This document shows positions 50,476 to 50,682 of a stretch of 50,682 bases of DNA, in pieces. The stretch is from Pseudoalteromonas ulvae UL12. GTDB taxonomy: Bacteria; Pseudomonadota; Gammaproteobacteria; Enterobacterales; Alteromonadaceae. The stretch covers positions 1-50,682 of the forward strand of contig NZ_AQHJ01000031.1 in the NCBI RefSeq assembly GCF_014925405.1, in the 5' to 3' direction. Numbering within the stretch: the stretch's first letter is position 1; every line of letters begins with the position of its first letter. The position numbers and the translations under genes were made by a program. The notes under the pieces are model-generated. The model was not told where the DNA came from, did no database searches, and saw only the letters and a list, made by a program, of their open reading frames with translations.

Positions 50476-50630
50476 GGTAATATAAATCGCAATCTATTAT
50501 CTAAATTCTTAAAAGATTGAAGAAATAATGATGAAATGAGTAAAATAAAAATTGAACAGAACTAAAAACACTATACAAAGTTCAAAGGGGTAGAGTGAAT
50601 ACTAAAAGTGAGTTTAAACACCAGACAGCA

Positions 50631-50659
50631 AAAAGCCCGACTCAATGAGTCGGGCTTTT
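50631..50659 (-). terminator. rrn operon terminator
   Basis: A perfect 14-bp inverted repeat, AAAAGCCCGACTCA and its complement with a single central base. On the minus strand it is followed by a short T-run. It comes right after the 5S end and should end the rrn transcript. The palindrome would also work on the plus strand. Confidence 0.85.
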
Positions 50660-50668
50660 CTTAATAGG

Positions 50669-50682
50669 AGCCTGGCGATGTC
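50669..50682 (-). rRNA. 5S rRNA, 3' end only
   Basis: On the minus strand the last bases read GACATCGCCAGGCT, the conserved 3' end of gammaproteobacterial 5S rRNA, and a strong terminator follows at once. The rest of the gene lies beyond the right edge. Only 14 bases are seen, so the call leans on the context. Confidence 0.75.

Overview
The window is 50.7 kb of low-GC, gene-dense chromosome from a marine gammaproteobacterium of the order Alteromonadales, most likely Pseudoalteromonas. I infer this from the E. coli/Shewanella-like core proteins (PlsB, TesB, UbiE/J/B, TatABC, HemB, NudE, YrfG, BioH, NfuA, LexA), the Shewanella-like cox and che clusters, and the many c-di-GMP genes. No species call is proven. 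I see no prophage, insertion sequence, integron or CRISPR array. The window is bracketed by ribosomal RNA operons: the first ~110 bp, read on the minus strand, hold an rrn-type promoter and leader, and the last ~15 bp are the 3' end of a 5S gene with its terminator. So the segment lies between two same-direction rrn operons, and its ends may be assembly breaks.

Layout. (1) 0.3-5.9 kb: plsB, tesB, an EVE-domain protein, a small unknown gene and a TrkA-type potassium channel. (2) 5.9-11.2 kb: a class I c-di-GMP (GEMM-I) riboswitch with no obvious downstream gene, a DUF885 lipoprotein, a diguanylate cyclase with an RGEEF motif, and a LapD-like degenerate GGDEF-EAL membrane protein. (3) 11.3-20 kb: a long plus-strand run, ubiE-ubiJ-ubiB, then tatABC, a periplasmic protein, tatD, a 7TMR-DISM diguanylate cyclase with an inhibitory site, and hemB. 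(4) 20-21.5 kb: a hidden 59-residue two-helix membrane protein and eight tandem initiator tRNA genes, six of the seven spacers being identical. (5) 21.5-32.3 kb: cysQ, nudE, yrfG, a SprA-related HExxH protein paired with a miniature flagellar-rod-like protein, bioH, comF, an M14 peptidase, nfuA behind a near-perfect IscR type 1 site, a MATE exporter and a polysaccharide deacetylase. (6) 32.3-41.3 kb: a complete chemosensory operon in the order STAS, cheY, cheA, cheW, mcp, cheR, cheD, cheB, whose receptor has four tandem PAS domains. (7) 41.4-49.6 kb: a caa3-type cytochrome c oxidase operon with its copper and haem assembly factors. (8) lexA with two SOS boxes, then the rrn end.

How the genes work together. 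UbiE, UbiJ and UbiB serve quinone synthesis, and the cox operon spends electrons from cytochrome c; CyoE and CtaA make haem A, Sco and Cox11 deliver copper. HemB supplies the haem precursor and NfuA handles iron-sulfur clusters. The che operon and the c-di-GMP proteins and riboswitch point to tight control of movement and attachment. The most unusual signals are the orphan riboswitch, the eightfold initiator tRNA array, the SprA/mini-rod gene pair and the four-PAS receptor.
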